Shown here piece after piece: positions 40,888 through 50,227 of a DNA stretch of 64,000 nucleotides. A program made the translations under genes and the position numbers. The number at the start of each line of letters is the position of its first letter. Position 1 is the stretch's first letter. Source of the stretch: Metabacillus rhizolycopersici (lineage in GTDB: Bacteria; Bacillota; Bacilli; Bacillales; Bacillaceae); assembly GCF_020075705.1 (NCBI RefSeq), contig NZ_JAIQUM010000013.1, positions 1 to 64,000 on the forward strand, written 5' to 3'. The notes below the pieces were generated by a model, which saw nothing but the letters and a program-made list of their open reading frames with translations, did no database searches and was not told the origin of the DNA.

Positions 40888-42101
40888 GTTACATTCAACA
40901 AGGTACACCATTCTTTCGGAAAACGAACTTTGCTTTCTTTGCGGCTGGCTTCAATACATTTGCGATTCTTTACTGCGCCCAGGCATTAATACCGGAATTT
41001 GCGAAAATATTCAACATTTCGCCAACTACAGCAAGCCTACCGCTATCCATTTCAACGATGGCCCTTGCTTTTAGTATGCTGATTTTTGGTTCATTATCTG
41101 AAGTATGGGGACGCAAGCCGATCATGGTCATTTCGATGATTGTCTCTTCGTTACTTTGTATTTTGGCTGCGTTCAGTCCTACCTTTCATGTCTTATTAGT
41201 TATGCGAGCGCTTGAAGGTATTGCATTAGCTGGCTTACCGTCGATTGCAATGGCCTATCTTGGCGAAGAAGTAGAATCGAAGAGCTTAGGAACGGCCATG
41301 GGATTGTATATTAGCGGCAATGCCACTGGTGCTATGGGTGGACGAATGATATCAGGTGTAATAGGCGATTATTTGGGCTGGCATATAGCGATCGGGAGCA
41401 TTGGTGTAGTAAGCTTAGTGGCTACCTTGATTTTTTGGATTAGCTTGCCTCCCTCACAAAATTTCAAATCTCGTCATTTAGACGTTGGAAAATTAGGTAA
41501 ATCATTAATGGAGCATTTAAAGGATTCAGGATTGGTTTGTTTATTTCTCATGGGCTTCTTGCTGTTAGGAACCAATGTCGCATTATATAATTATATTGGC
41601 TATGTACTAGTGGCTCCGCCTTATTCATTGAGTCCGACCGTTGTAAACTGGATATTTATCATTTTCATTATTGGAATGTTTAGCTCTATCTTGATAGGAA
41701 AATTAGTAGATCGCCACGGTAAGCAAAAGATGCTAATTATTAATTTATTGATTCTTTTAATTGGTGTCTGTTTAACGTTGAATGTCCATTTATTTATTAA
41801 GATATTGGGGCTTGTGTTTGCTACTTTCGGATTCTTTGGTGGACATTCGATTGCTAGTAGCTGGGTTGGACAGCGTGCTTTAAAAAATAAGGCACAGGCT
41901 TCTTCCTTATATTTATTTCTTTACTACGCTGGCTCGAGTGTAGGTGGAACAATTGGAGGTCTATTTTGGTCTCGATTCGGCTGGGAAGGCCTGACTAGTA
42001 TGGTTGTTTGTTTCTTACTCATTGCGTTTATCCTTTCAGCCTGCCTTTCAAAGATCGAACTAAAATCCAAGAAAATCACATACATGCAAAGTCGAAATTG
42101 A
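40884..42101 (+). CDS. MFS transporter (YybF/YnfM-like)
   Basis: The 405-residue major facilitator has twelve membrane helices. The motif-A-like loop FGSLSEVWGRKPIMV lies between TM2 and TM3, and the segment LEGIALAGLPSIAMAYLGEE is typical of the YnfM/YybF exporter group. The likely role is efflux of a small organic compound; the substrate is unknown. It is divergent from the LysR gene. The ATG at 40884 is used; a longer frame exists only in other reading frames. Confidence 0.88.
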   Translation: MSYIQQGTPFFRKTNFAFFAAGFNTFAILYCAQALIPEFAKIFNISPTTASLPLSISTMALAFSMLIFGSLSEVWGRKPIMVISMIVSSLLCILAAFSPTFHVLLVMRALEGIALAGLPSIAMAYLGEEVESKSLGTAMGLYISGNATGAMGGRMISGVIGDYLGWHIAIGSIGVVSLVATLIFWISLPPSQNFKSRHLDVGKLGKSLMEHLKDSGLVCLFLMGFLLLGTNVALYNYIGYVLVAPPYSLSPTVVNWIFIIFIIGMFSSILIGKLVDRHGKQKMLIINLLILLIGVCLTLNVHLFIKILGLVFATFGFFGGHSIASSWVGQRALKNKAQASSLYLFLYYAGSSVGGTIGGLFWSRFGWEGLTSMVVCFLLIAFILSACLSKIELKSKKITYMQSRN

Positions 42102-42147
42102 CATATCTTTTACTACGTAGTCTAAGGACTAAGTCAGTTTGTTCTGT

Positions 42148-42314
42148 TATAGGAAACTATAAAATTCTTGTACTGTGGATAAGCGCACGACATCCAGCTC
42201 TAGCGCCTAGCCCCTCTTGGGTCTAAGTCTATCAGGAATTGAAGGTAAAAAACACTTTCTATTCCTGATCGTCTTATGCTATGCCTGAGGCTGATCAAGG
42301 CGCTTGCGCTTTTT
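42148..42314 (+). repeat. Fold-back repeat R1 (long form)
   Basis: It starts with the 5' extension AGGAAACTATAAAATTCTTG shared with R5 and R6, then CCAGC..GCGCCTAGCCCC, a central hairpin ATCAGGAAT / ATTCCTGAT, and ends with TGATCAAGGCGCTTGCGCTT. It fills the gap between the MFS and esterase genes. Confidence 0.85.
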
Positions 42315-42349
42315 GTTCATTCAATTTGCTTTCAGAAAGGGGTTAAATC

Positions 42350-43090
42350 ATGAAGGTAGTTGCACCGAAGCCTTTTACATACGGAGGGGGAGAAAAGGCG
42401 GTTCTTTTACTGCATGGATTTACTGGGAGTACGGCAGATGTAAAATTGTTAGGAAAGTATTTACAACAACGTGGCTATACGTGTCATGCCCCATTATACA
42501 AAGGACATGGAATGGAACCGAACAAGCTCATCCAGACTGATCCAGATGATTGGTGGCAGGATGTAGTAGGTGGGTATCAATTCCTTAAAGCTGAAGGCTT
42601 CGAGGAAATCGCTGTTGCAGGCATTTCTTTAGGAGGAGTCTTTACGTTGAAAGTAGGAATGGACTTACCAGTAAAAGGTATTGTTTCGATGTGTGCTCCA
42701 AACAAAGCAAAAAATAGTGATGATTTATATATGCGGGTACGAAATTATGCTAGGCTATATAAGAAGTTTGAAGGGAAGGACGACGAGCAAATTAGTTCTG
42801 AATTAAAAGAATTGGAACAGCTTCCAATGCCTTTTCTAGAAAATCTCCGACAACTAATTGTTGATGTGGGGAGAAAGCTTGATTTCATTACCTCACCCAT
42901 TTTAGTTCTACAGGGCTGTTTAGATGATCCTTTGTACAAAGAGAGTGCTCAGCTTATTTATCATCATGTGAATACAGAAGAGAAACGTATAAAGTGGTAT
43001 GAGCAATCTGGTCATATTATTACGTTAGGCAAAGAGCGTGAGACCGTATATGAAGATATAGTTAACTTCTTAGATTCACTAAATTGGTAA
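42350..43090 (+). CDS. Carboxylesterase (Est30/YvaK type)
   Basis: The 246-residue alpha/beta hydrolase is of the same length as Bacillus Est30-type carboxylesterases, which cleave short-chain esters and monoglycerides. The triad is visible: Ser93 in GISLGG, Asp192 in GCLDDPLY, His222 in QSGHIITL. The oxyanion-loop motif LLLHGFTGS lies at 19-27. There is no signal peptide, so it is cytoplasmic. GAAAGGGG lies about 8 bases upstream. It is a single gene; the usual Bacillus neighbours (secG, rnr) are not here. Confidence 0.9.
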   Translation: MKVVAPKPFTYGGGEKAVLLLHGFTGSTADVKLLGKYLQQRGYTCHAPLYKGHGMEPNKLIQTDPDDWWQDVVGGYQFLKAEGFEEIAVAGISLGGVFTLKVGMDLPVKGIVSMCAPNKAKNSDDLYMRVRNYARLYKKFEGKDDEQISSELKELEQLPMPFLENLRQLIVDVGRKLDFITSPILVLQGCLDDPLYKESAQLIYHHVNTEEKRIKWYEQSGHIITLGKERETVYEDIVNFLDSLNW

Positions 43091-43186
43091 ATATGTTCTT
43101 GTTGAACAATTTGGACGCATTATGAAGGGATTTTTCCCGGTTTCTTCTAGCAACAGATTATAAATGATACGGATAGGGGGCAGTTG

Positions 43187-44986
43187 ATGATGAGTAAACC
43201 TACATACAAAACGACATGGGATTTAGAGTCAATTTTTAAAAATGGTAGTCATTCAGCAGAATTTAAACAGTACTTGCAGGAAATTGAAAGTGGGATAAAT
43301 GGCTTTAAGCAAATTGTGGAAGACTGGCCAGAGAATTTTACACTAACGAACAGTAACAGCCTTTTTGTGACCTTAGGGAAAATTGCTTCCATCACAATGA
43401 AAATAGAGCAAGCTGGTTCATTTATAGGTTGTTTGCAGGCTCAGGACACGTCAGATGCACAGGCGAATCTCTTACGCTCAAAGCTTACAACCATCAGTAC
43501 AGCGTTTTCGAAAAGTATGTTGACCTTCGAACAACGACTCGGTGAAATAGAACAAGACGTATGGAACAAGTTGTTCGCTGACTTAAGGTTTAACGAGCTT
43601 TTCTATGTCTTAAATGAAATGCGTAATCAAACGAAGGAGCGACTTTCTGTTGATAAGGAACAATTAATTCAAGGATTATCTGCTGATGGATATTTCGGCT
43701 GGGAGCAGCTTTATGATTTACTAGTGGCTAAAATCCAAATCCCATTTGTAGAGGGTGGACAAAGGAAGATATTGTCTGTTGGGCAGGCTGCAAATAAATT
43801 TTCTGATCCAGATCGTGTTGTTCGGAAACAACTTTTTGAAAACTGGGAAACTGCATGGGGATCTCAAGCAGAAGTATTTGCCGAGACATTAAATAGACTA
43901 GCAGGTTTTCGCTTAAATGTATATGAAGAACGGGGCTGGAATGACCCTTTAAAAGAGCCGCTTGCTTTAAATCGCATGAAAAAAGAAACACTTGAAACGA
44001 TGTGGCAAGTTATTTCGGAGAATAAGCAGTTACTCGTTACTTATATGAAAAGAAAAGCCGAAATAATTGGAGTAGACAAATTAAGTTGGTATGATGTAGA
44101 AGCACCAATTGGCAAGGCTAATACAGAAGTTACTTATCAAGAAGGTAGTGAGTTTATCCTAAAGCAGTTTCGTCAGTTTGGTCCGATTTTAACTGGATTT
44201 ACGAAATCGGCATTTGAACAGCAATGGATCGAAGCTGAGGATCGTCCGGGTAAAGCACCTGGTGGATTTTGTACTAGTTTCCCTGAGAGTCAGCAATCAA
44301 GAATATTCATGACGTTTTCTGGGACTCCATCAAATGTATCAACACTCGCTCATGAATTAGGTCATGCCTTTCACACATTCGCGATGAAGGATATTCACCC
44401 ATTAAATTGTCAATATGCGATGAATGTTGCAGAGACTGCCTCGACCTTTGCTGAAATGATTGTGGCGGATGCTGCTGTGAAGCAGGCAAAAGATAAAGAA
44501 GAACGACTCGCTTTGCTTGAAGATAAGCTTCAGCGCAGTGTGGCATTATTAATGAATATTCATGCGCGCTTTTTGTTCGAAACGACATTTTATGAAGAAC
44601 GAAAGCAAGGATATGTATCAAGTGAAAGATTATCAGAGTTAATGATTGAAGCTCAGAAGGAAGCATATTGCGATTCACTTGAAGGTTATCACCCACATTT
44701 TTGGGCATCAAAGCTTCATTTCTTCATTACCGATGTTCCGTTTTACAATTTTCCATATACGTTCGGTTTTCTATTTTCACTCGGTATTTATGCAAAAGCG
44801 CTTGAGGAAGGCGAAGCGTTTGAAAAGCAATATATAGCCCTATTAAAGGATACTGGTTCAATGACAGTTGAAGAATTAGCGGCCAAGCATTTATCAGTTG
44901 ATTTAACGAAAAGAGAGTTCTGGGAAAAGGCAGTAATGATGGCTGTAAGTGATGTGGAAGAATTTCTGCAGTTGACGAGTAAATAA
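43187..44986 (+). CDS. M3 family oligoendopeptidase (PepF type)
   Basis: The 599-residue zinc metallopeptidase degrades short peptides in the cytoplasm. The zinc motif is TLAHELGHAFHTF near residue 388, followed by MNVAETASTFAEMIV, which supplies the third ligand. The N-terminal oligopeptidase F domain precedes it. Two in-frame ATGs (43187, 43190) follow GGGGG by 6 and 9 bases; either may be used. A strong terminator lies directly downstream. Confidence 0.92.
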   Translation: MMSKPTYKTTWDLESIFKNGSHSAEFKQYLQEIESGINGFKQIVEDWPENFTLTNSNSLFVTLGKIASITMKIEQAGSFIGCLQAQDTSDAQANLLRSKLTTISTAFSKSMLTFEQRLGEIEQDVWNKLFADLRFNELFYVLNEMRNQTKERLSVDKEQLIQGLSADGYFGWEQLYDLLVAKIQIPFVEGGQRKILSVGQAANKFSDPDRVVRKQLFENWETAWGSQAEVFAETLNRLAGFRLNVYEERGWNDPLKEPLALNRMKKETLETMWQVISENKQLLVTYMKRKAEIIGVDKLSWYDVEAPIGKANTEVTYQEGSEFILKQFRQFGPILTGFTKSAFEQQWIEAEDRPGKAPGGFCTSFPESQQSRIFMTFSGTPSNVSTLAHELGHAFHTFAMKDIHPLNCQYAMNVAETASTFAEMIVADAAVKQAKDKEERLALLEDKLQRSVALLMNIHARFLFETTFYEERKQGYVSSERLSELMIEAQKEAYCDSLEGYHPHFWASKLHFFITDVPFYNFPYTFGFLFSLGIYAKALEEGEAFEKQYIALLKDTGSMTVEELAAKHLSVDLTKREFWEKAVMMAVSDVEEFLQLTSK

Positions 44987-44993
44987 TAGTATT

Positions 44994-45038
44994 AAAAAAG
45001 TGTTAGCATTTTAGAATCCATGCTAACACTTTTTTTTG
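44994..45038. terminator. Bidirectional terminator between pepF and the iron-binding protein gene
   Basis: AAAAAAGTGTTAGCAT and ATGCTAACACTTTTTT form a perfect 16-bp stem around a 10-base loop, A-rich on the left and T-rich on the right. Confidence 0.9.
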
Positions 45039-45076
45039 TTAATGAGAATAAATTAGCCCGATATCTAGTTGGTCAT

Positions 45077-46081
45077 TTATTCTGTAATAATCTTTTCAAG
45101 ATCATCCAACATTTTATTTGCTGCAATGACGCCGCCTGCAGTATTCCAAATTGCGTCATCTACTTTATACGCTTTTCCTGCTTTAACTACATTTAGATTT
45201 TTCCAAAGTGGATCGTTTGTCCATTCTTCTTCTGTTTTTGTTGCTTCAGTATCACCAGGTGGAGCATATGTGAAATAGAATAGAATATCTGCATCCATTT
45301 GTGGAATGACTTCTTTACCAACTTCACGAACAAATAAGTCTTCTTGATTATCAGCGAATAATTCCTGTACAGTACTTGAATAGTTTAATCCAAGTTTATC
45401 AAAAATCACGCCAGAAAATGTATCAGTGTAATAAACTCGTGTTAAGCCTGCCATAAAGCGAACAACAGATACATCTTGGTTTAATTTATCGCCAGCTGTT
45501 TCTTTTAAATCGGCAATTCGTGCCTCAAAATCATCAATCACTTTTTGGCCATCTTCTTCATGATTTAATGCTTTCGCATATAATTTGAAGTTTTCTTGCC
45601 AGTCACCTCTTAATGTTTCTGAAAATACAGTTGGTGCAATCGCTGCTAACTGGTCATATGTTTTTTCTTGACGCATTTTATTTCCGATAATTAAATCCGG
45701 TTTTAGAGCAGCAATTGCCTCAACATTTACTTCACTTTCTGTTCCTACTACTTCTACGCCTTCCATGTCACTAGCAATGTGCTCATACCAAGGTTCACCT
45801 AACCAAGATTGAACAGCACCTACAGGTTTTACTCCCATCGATAAAAGGGCTTCTGTTCCTTCATTTGTTAAGATCACCACTTTTTTGGGTGTTCCAGTAA
45901 TTTCAGTTTTTCCCATTGCATGTTCAACAGTATATGTTTCTTCTGCAGGAGCATCGTTGTTACCCTTAGTACCTTCTTTTTCAGTACTTTCTTGTGTATT
46001 GTTTCCACAAGCTGCAAGTAATAGCATCATGATGCTAAGTACAAATAATGATAGCCATGATTTTTTGTATGTAGCTTTCAT
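45077..46081 (-). CDS. Iron-siderophore ABC transporter substrate-binding lipoprotein (YfiY-like)
   Basis: The 334-residue class III binding protein has lipobox LLAAC (Cys25), a Ser/Asn/Glu-rich linker and two lobes typical of FecB-type proteins, with VVILTNEGTEALLSMGVKPV and AIAALKPDLIIGNKM. It captures ferric hydroxamate or hydroxycarboxylate siderophores at the membrane surface. It is divergent from two FecCD permease genes, the same layout as B. subtilis yfiY / yfiZ-yfhA. Two Fur-box-like sequences lie in the shared promoter region. Confidence 0.9.
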   Translation of the reverse strand: MKATYKKSWLSLFVLSIMMLLLAACGNNTQESTEKEGTKGNNDAPAEETYTVEHAMGKTEITGTPKKVVILTNEGTEALLSMGVKPVGAVQSWLGEPWYEHIASDMEGVEVVGTESEVNVEAIAALKPDLIIGNKMRQEKTYDQLAAIAPTVFSETLRGDWQENFKLYAKALNHEEDGQKVIDDFEARIADLKETAGDKLNQDVSVVRFMAGLTRVYYTDTFSGVIFDKLGLNYSSTVQELFADNQEDLFVREVGKEVIPQMDADILFYFTYAPPGDTEATKTEEEWTNDPLWKNLNVVKAGKAYKVDDAIWNTAGGVIAANKMLDDLEKIITE

Positions 46082-46103
46082 TGTGTTACCCCCTGATTAA
46101 TTT

Positions 46104-46122
46104 GATAATGATTTTCATTTAC
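46104..46122. promoter_or_regulatory. Fur box 1
   Basis: GATAATGATTTTCATTTAC matches most of the 19-base Fur consensus (GATAATGATTATCATTATC). It lies 23 bases before the binding-protein start. Confidence 0.75.
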
Positions 46123-46165
46123 AAGGTAAATGATAAAAGGTAATAAATGAAATGTCAACGTTTAA

Positions 46166-46184
46166 TTGAAAATGATTTTCAAGC
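46166..46184. promoter_or_regulatory. Fur box 2
   Basis: TTGAAAATGATTTTCAAG is a near-perfect dyad of the Fur type located 56 bases before the first permease gene. Together with box 1 it implies iron repression of both divergent transcripts. Confidence 0.75.
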
Positions 46185-46239
46185 TCATTGGTTTTTGTTA
46201 ATATGAGTGTTAGAAATAAAGAAGTATAGGGAGTACATT

Positions 46240-47244
46240 ATGATATTTAAATCAAATTATTTAAAAGTAGCAGGTTTATTAGTAGGAGTTGCTCTCTTAT
46301 TATTGTTAATGTGTGGAGGTCTTATATTTGGGTATGCGAACACAAACTGGAAAATGGCCTATGATGCATTTACTAGTTTTGATGGTTCAAATGAACATCT
46401 TATTATTTCTAATGTCAGGTTACCTAGATCTCTAATTGGTGCTGTAGTTGGGGCAAGTTTGGCAATTGCTGGGGCGATTATGCAAGCCTTAACGAAAAAT
46501 CCTTTAGCCTCACCAAGTGTTTTTGGGATTAATGCAGGCGCCGGATTTTTTATTGTCATCGCAGTCTCAATCTTTTATGTCGACTCTATGCAAGCTTATA
46601 CATGGATCGCTTTTACAGGTGCTGCAGTAACCGCGTTTGCTGTTTACTTTATTGGTTCATTTGGAAGAGAAGGGCTAACACCAATGAAGTTAACGCTAGC
46701 GGGTGCTGCAATGGCTGCTTTATTTTCTTCTTTAACACAAGGACTATTGGTCGTTAACGAAGCGGCTTTAGATCAAGTTCTTTTTTGGCTAGCTGGTTCA
46801 GTTCAGGGGAGGAAAATGGAAAGCTTGTTAACGGTGTTACCGTATGTGGGAACTGCGATTGTCTTAAGTATACTACTCTCACAGAAAATCAATGTGCTAA
46901 CAATGGGAGAAGATGTAGCAAAAGGTTTAGGGCAACGAACTGGGATTGTAAAGCTTATTGCTGCACTTATTGTAATCGTCCTAGGTGGCAGCTCTGTTGC
47001 AGTAGCTGGTCCAATTGCATTTATCGGAATCGTCATCCCGCACTTTGTACGGTTTCTAGTAGGGAATGATTATCGATGGATTATTCCATATTGTGCAATA
47101 CTTGGCGGTGCATTCTTAGTATTTGCAGATATACTGGCAAGATTTATTATCATGCCTGAAGAGGTACCAGTTGGCGTCATGACAGCCTTTATTGGAACTC
47201 CCTTTTTTGTTTATATTGCACGTAGGGGGTTCGGTCGTTCATGA
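46240..47244 (+). CDS. FecCD-type iron-siderophore permease (YfiZ-like)
   Basis: The 334-residue inner-membrane permease has about nine or ten helices and the family motif LPRSLIGAVVGASLAIAGAI near residue 65. The cytoplasmic loop around LGQRTGIVKL contacts the ATPase. It starts at ATG 46240, preceded by AGGGAG with a 9-base gap; an earlier TTG at 46207 lacks a site. It overlaps the next permease gene by 4 bases, and they form a heterodimeric channel. Confidence 0.92.
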   Translation: MIFKSNYLKVAGLLVGVALLLLLMCGGLIFGYANTNWKMAYDAFTSFDGSNEHLIISNVRLPRSLIGAVVGASLAIAGAIMQALTKNPLASPSVFGINAGAGFFIVIAVSIFYVDSMQAYTWIAFTGAAVTAFAVYFIGSFGREGLTPMKLTLAGAAMAALFSSLTQGLLVVNEAALDQVLFWLAGSVQGRKMESLLTVLPYVGTAIVLSILLSQKINVLTMGEDVAKGLGQRTGIVKLIAALIVIVLGGSSVAVAGPIAFIGIVIPHFVRFLVGNDYRWIIPYCAILGGAFLVFADILARFIIMPEEVPVGVMTAFIGTPFFVYIARRGFGRS

Positions 47245-48296
47245 AAAAGTATTATAAGATACGAAGTGGTTCAGGTAAACTATCCTTTTTAGTAGATAAA
47301 AAAGCACTCATGACATCCTTCATTTTATTTATCATTGTTTTCTCAATTTTTGTGATAAGTACAGGAGTTGGTGAAGTGATGATTAATCCAATCAATGTGT
47401 TTAAAACACTTTTAGGTTATGGGACTGATATGGAGAATCTTTTTATCTTCTCTTTTCGCTTACCAAGGATTATCATCGCATTATTAGTTGGAATCTGTTT
47501 AGCAGTAGCTGGTGCTATTTTACAAGGGTTGATCCGAAACCCGTTAGCATCTCCAGATATTATTGGGATCACAGGCGGAGGATCTGTAGCAATGGTCTTA
47601 TTCCTGATGCTATTTAGTGATAAGAACAATGCGTTAACTGTTAGTATTAAATGGATGCCTGTAGCGGCATTTTTAGGCGCTACCATTTTAGGACTACTTG
47701 TTTATCTTCTTTCTTGGAAAAATGGCTCATCCCCAATAAGGTTAGTTTTAATAGGGATTGGTTTATCGTTGCTAACTGATTCATTAACGACCTTATTTAT
47801 GATCAAAGGGCCAATTTACCAAGCTGCACAAGCAAACGTCTGGATTACAGGTACAGTATACGGAGCAACCTGGGCACAGGTTCGTATTTTGCTTCCTGTT
47901 GTATTTATATTATTGCTTATTAGTATCATCTCGGTTCGAAATTTAAACATTCAAGAGCTCGGGGATGAACTTGCTACAGGTGTGGGAAGTTCGGTTCAAA
48001 AACACAGACTATTTCTATTAATACTAAGTACTGCTCTAACTGGAAGTGCTGTTGCATTTTCAGGAGTCATTGCCTTTGTCGGGTTAATGGCACCACATAT
48101 TGCAAGAAGATTAGTTGGCTCATCATTTGGTGCCTTATTACCTGTATCAGCATTGATTGGAGCGATTCTCGTCATGGCAGCTGATTTAATCGGTAGAACA
48201 TTGTTTTCTCCATTAGAAGTTCCAGCAGGTGTGTTTACAGCGGCAATCGGGGCACCATATTTTATTTATCTATTATATAAGACGAGAAATGCGTAA
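47241..48296 (+). CDS. FecCD-type iron-siderophore permease (YfhA-like)
   Basis: The 351-residue partner permease has an extended basic N-terminus (1-25), about ten membrane helices, and the motif LPRIIIALLVGICLAVAGAI near residue 75. The loop GVGSSVQKHRL contacts the ATPase and the end is LEVPAGVFTAAIGAPYFIYL. It is translationally coupled to the upstream permease. Repeat R2 begins 2 bases after its stop and separates it from the ATPase gene. Confidence 0.92.
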   Translation: MKKYYKIRSGSGKLSFLVDKKALMTSFILFIIVFSIFVISTGVGEVMINPINVFKTLLGYGTDMENLFIFSFRLPRIIIALLVGICLAVAGAILQGLIRNPLASPDIIGITGGGSVAMVLFLMLFSDKNNALTVSIKWMPVAAFLGATILGLLVYLLSWKNGSSPIRLVLIGIGLSLLTDSLTTLFMIKGPIYQAAQANVWITGTVYGATWAQVRILLPVVFILLLISIISVRNLNIQELGDELATGVGSSVQKHRLFLLILSTALTGSAVAFSGVIAFVGLMAPHIARRLVGSSFGALLPVSALIGAILVMAADLIGRTLFSPLEVPAGVFTAAIGAPYFIYLLYKTRNA

Positions 48297-48297
48297 G

Positions 48298-48424
48298 AAA
48301 AGTGCAAGCGCCTTGTTCACCCTCGGACAAATAAGACGCTCAGGTAATAGAAGGTGTTCTTTGCCTTCAATTCCTGAGCGTCTGTAGACTCAAGAGGAGC
48401 TAGGCGCTTGCGCTGGACACGAAA
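48298..48424 (-). repeat. Fold-back repeat R2 (inverted orientation)
   Basis: Read on the minus strand: GTGTCCAGCGCAAGCGCCTA, a central stem AGACGCTCAGG pairing with CCTGAGCGTCT, loop core AAAGAAC, and the end GTGAACAAGGCGCTTGCACT. It is inserted between the second permease gene and the ATPase gene of the iron uptake operon. Confidence 0.85.
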
Positions 48425-48480
48425 ACTAAGTCGAAAAATTTGTACTTTCTATTATTTTAATTCATAAGGGAGCGATTAAC

Positions 48481-49299
48481 ATGCATTCAATCGAAACAAA
48501 TGCGCTCACACTTTCATACGGAGACACAATCATTATTAATGAGTTAAACGTCAAAATTCCAAAAGGGGAAATTACTGTTTTTATCGGGAGTAATGGCTGC
48601 GGGAAATCAACTTTACTTCGCTCAATTGCGAGGCTATTAAAGCCGAAAGAGGGCTCTGTTTTACTTGAAGGGAAGGCTGTTGCAAAATTGCCGACAAAGG
48701 AGGTAGCAAAACAGCTTGCGATCCTTCCACAAGGCCCAGTTGCCCCTGAAGGATTGACGGTTCTTCAGCTTGTCAAGCAGGGGAGATATCCATACCAAAG
48801 CTGGTTAAAGCAATGGACAGAAGAAGACGAGACCGCTGTGAAAAGTGCACTTGAAGCGACTGGGATGCAGGATTTTGCTGAAAGGCCTATGGATTCTCTT
48901 TCAGGTGGTCAAAGGCAACGTGCGTGGATTGCCATGACGCTAGCGCAAAAGACAGATATTATTTTACTGGATGAACCAACAACATATCTTGATATGACAC
49001 ATCAAATTGAAATCTTAGATCTTTTATTTGAATTAAATGAACGGGAAAATCGCACGATTGTGATGGTGTTGCATGACTTGAATTTGGCATGTCGATATGC
49101 CCACAATATTGTTGCTCTTAAAGATCAGAAGATTTATGCGGAGGGCAGACCCGAGGAAATTATCACTGCCAGTCTAGTCCAAAATGTTTTTCAAATGAAA
49201 TGTGAAATAATGGTTGATCCGTTATTTGGCACACCTTTATGTCTACCTTATGGAAGAGGGAGACGGATAGGTAAAGAGGTAAAGAAGTTGGGGTTGTGA
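48481..49299 (+). CDS. Iron-siderophore ABC transporter ATPase (YusV-like)
   Basis: The 272-residue ATPase has Walker [14 protein letters not shown]-loop [11 protein letters not shown], signature [11 protein letters not shown], and Walker [14 protein letters not shown]. It energises the FecCD permeases. In B. subtilis YusV serves several siderophore importers. The separation from the permeases by a 185-base gap with a repeat could allow separate expression. AAGGGAG precedes the ATG. Confidence 0.93.
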   Translation: MHSIETNALTLSYGDTIIINELNVKIPKGEITVFIGSNGCGKSTLLRSIARLLKPKEGSVLLEGKAVAKLPTKEVAKQLAILPQGPVAPEGLTVLQLVKQGRYPYQSWLKQWTEEDETAVKSALEATGMQDFAERPMDSLSGGQRQRAWIAMTLAQKTDIILLDEPTTYLDMTHQIEILDLLFELNERENRTIVMVLHDLNLACRYAHNIVALKDQKIYAEGRPEEIITASLVQNVFQMKCEIMVDPLFGTPLCLPYGRGRRIGKEVKKLGL

Positions 49300-49340
49300 A
49301 TGGTTAGATTAACTAAATCTAAAATTAAAAGATTTGAATG

Positions 49341-49377
49341 AAAAACTCAGCTTCCTTTTGGAGCTGAGTTTTTTTCC
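49341..49377. terminator. Bidirectional terminator between the ATPase and coat genes
   Basis: AAAAACTCAGCT pairs with AGCTGAGTTTTT around TCCTTTTGG-type loop bases, ending in seven T. Confidence 0.85.
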
Positions 49378-49386
49378 TTCTATCTA

Positions 49387-49731
49387 TTATTGAGGCATGT
49401 TCCCATAAGGAGATTGTTGTTGGATATAATTAGAAAACTGCTGATGTGATTGTTGCAGCTTTTGTGTATCAGCAGCTTCAAGTGAATACCACCCATTTTT
49501 AAACATTAAATGGTAGAGGTCTCGTTGCAATTGATGTGTTTCGTTGCTGATCATTAATAGATCTTGATAAAGAGCTTGGTGACTTGCCTCATTTAAAGCT
49601 GATGAATAAGACGTTGACATATATTTTTCAGTAGATAAAAGATCATTAACAAAATCGCGTTCGTTCATTTGTGGCCCTTTTTGGATCTGCGTTTCAGGAT
49701 TGATAATTTTCTGTTGTTGATTGTTATCCAT
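49387..49731 (-). CDS. Spore coat protein, CotF family
   Basis: The 114-residue protein has a Gln/Asn-rich head and a CotF helical domain (NERDFVNDLLSTEKYMSTSY followed by LNEASHQALYQDLLMISNET). The C-terminal LYHLMFKNGWYSLEAAD is a family hallmark. Expected in the coat of the forming spore. It is encoded 12 bases downstream of another coat-like gene, with a GGAGTGA site. The gene order beside a proline-dehydrogenase-like gene resembles the B. subtilis yusN-yusM neighbourhood. Confidence 0.85.
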   Translation of the reverse strand: MDNNQQQKIINPETQIQKGPQMNERDFVNDLLSTEKYMSTSYSSALNEASHQALYQDLLMISNETHQLQRDLYHLMFKNGWYSLEAADTQKLQQSHQQFSNYIQQQSPYGNMPQ

Positions 49732-49743
49732 TTATAGTCACTC

Positions 49744-50013
49744 CTATTGAAGTTGTGATCCCATTGAAGATTGCTGTTGTTGATTTTGTAAATGAGTTAA
49801 TATTTTTTGATAATGTTGATTATGCATTTGACCGACGTGATCTAACTGATTTTTGATTTCTTGATTTTGGCATTGTGATGCGTAAAAGTGAGCCTTTTTC
49901 ATAGCTAAAAGGTTCCAAGAAAGCATATCAGTTAAGTAAAGCTGATCCTTCGTTGTGATAATCTTTGGTGGCTGTTGCATAATTGCTTGTTGCTGCATGT
50001 TCTGTTGTTGCAT
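49744..50013 (-). CDS. Small CotF-like spore coat protein
   Basis: The 89-residue protein is Gln-rich at both ends (MQQQNMQQQAIMQQ and NQQQQSS) around a helical core KDQLYLTDMLSWNLLAMKKA HFYASQ typical of CotF-related proteins lacking the terminal WY motif. It forms an operon with the 114-residue CotF-family gene and is divergent from the proline-dehydrogenase-like gene. AGGAGG lies 7-8 bases before its ATG. Confidence 0.8.
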   Translation of the reverse strand: MQQQNMQQQAIMQQPPKIITTKDQLYLTDMLSWNLLAMKKAHFYASQCQNQEIKNQLDHVGQMHNQHYQKILTHLQNQQQQSSMGSQLQ

Positions 50014-50227
50014 AAAATACCTCCTCTCAAATAGTCATACATATCGTTCCACAAAACAAAAGATCTATTCAAAAACGTGTTTTTCATCGAATTCTAAAGA
50101 GGGACATATAGATGAGAGAAGAAGAATAAAGTATAAGAAAGAAATCGTATTACTTCGAGGCAATGATGTGAAAAAAGGGGGGATATATCAAAATAGTGGA
50201 CTGAAAACAGAAAAGGGGGGGTTTTCA

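Noticed and set aside
49955..50227. N-terminal extension of the proline dehydrogenase-like protein
   Set aside because: The frame is open upstream, but it overlaps the divergent coat gene, has unusual composition, and the TTG at 50228 has a strong binding site and gives the family length.
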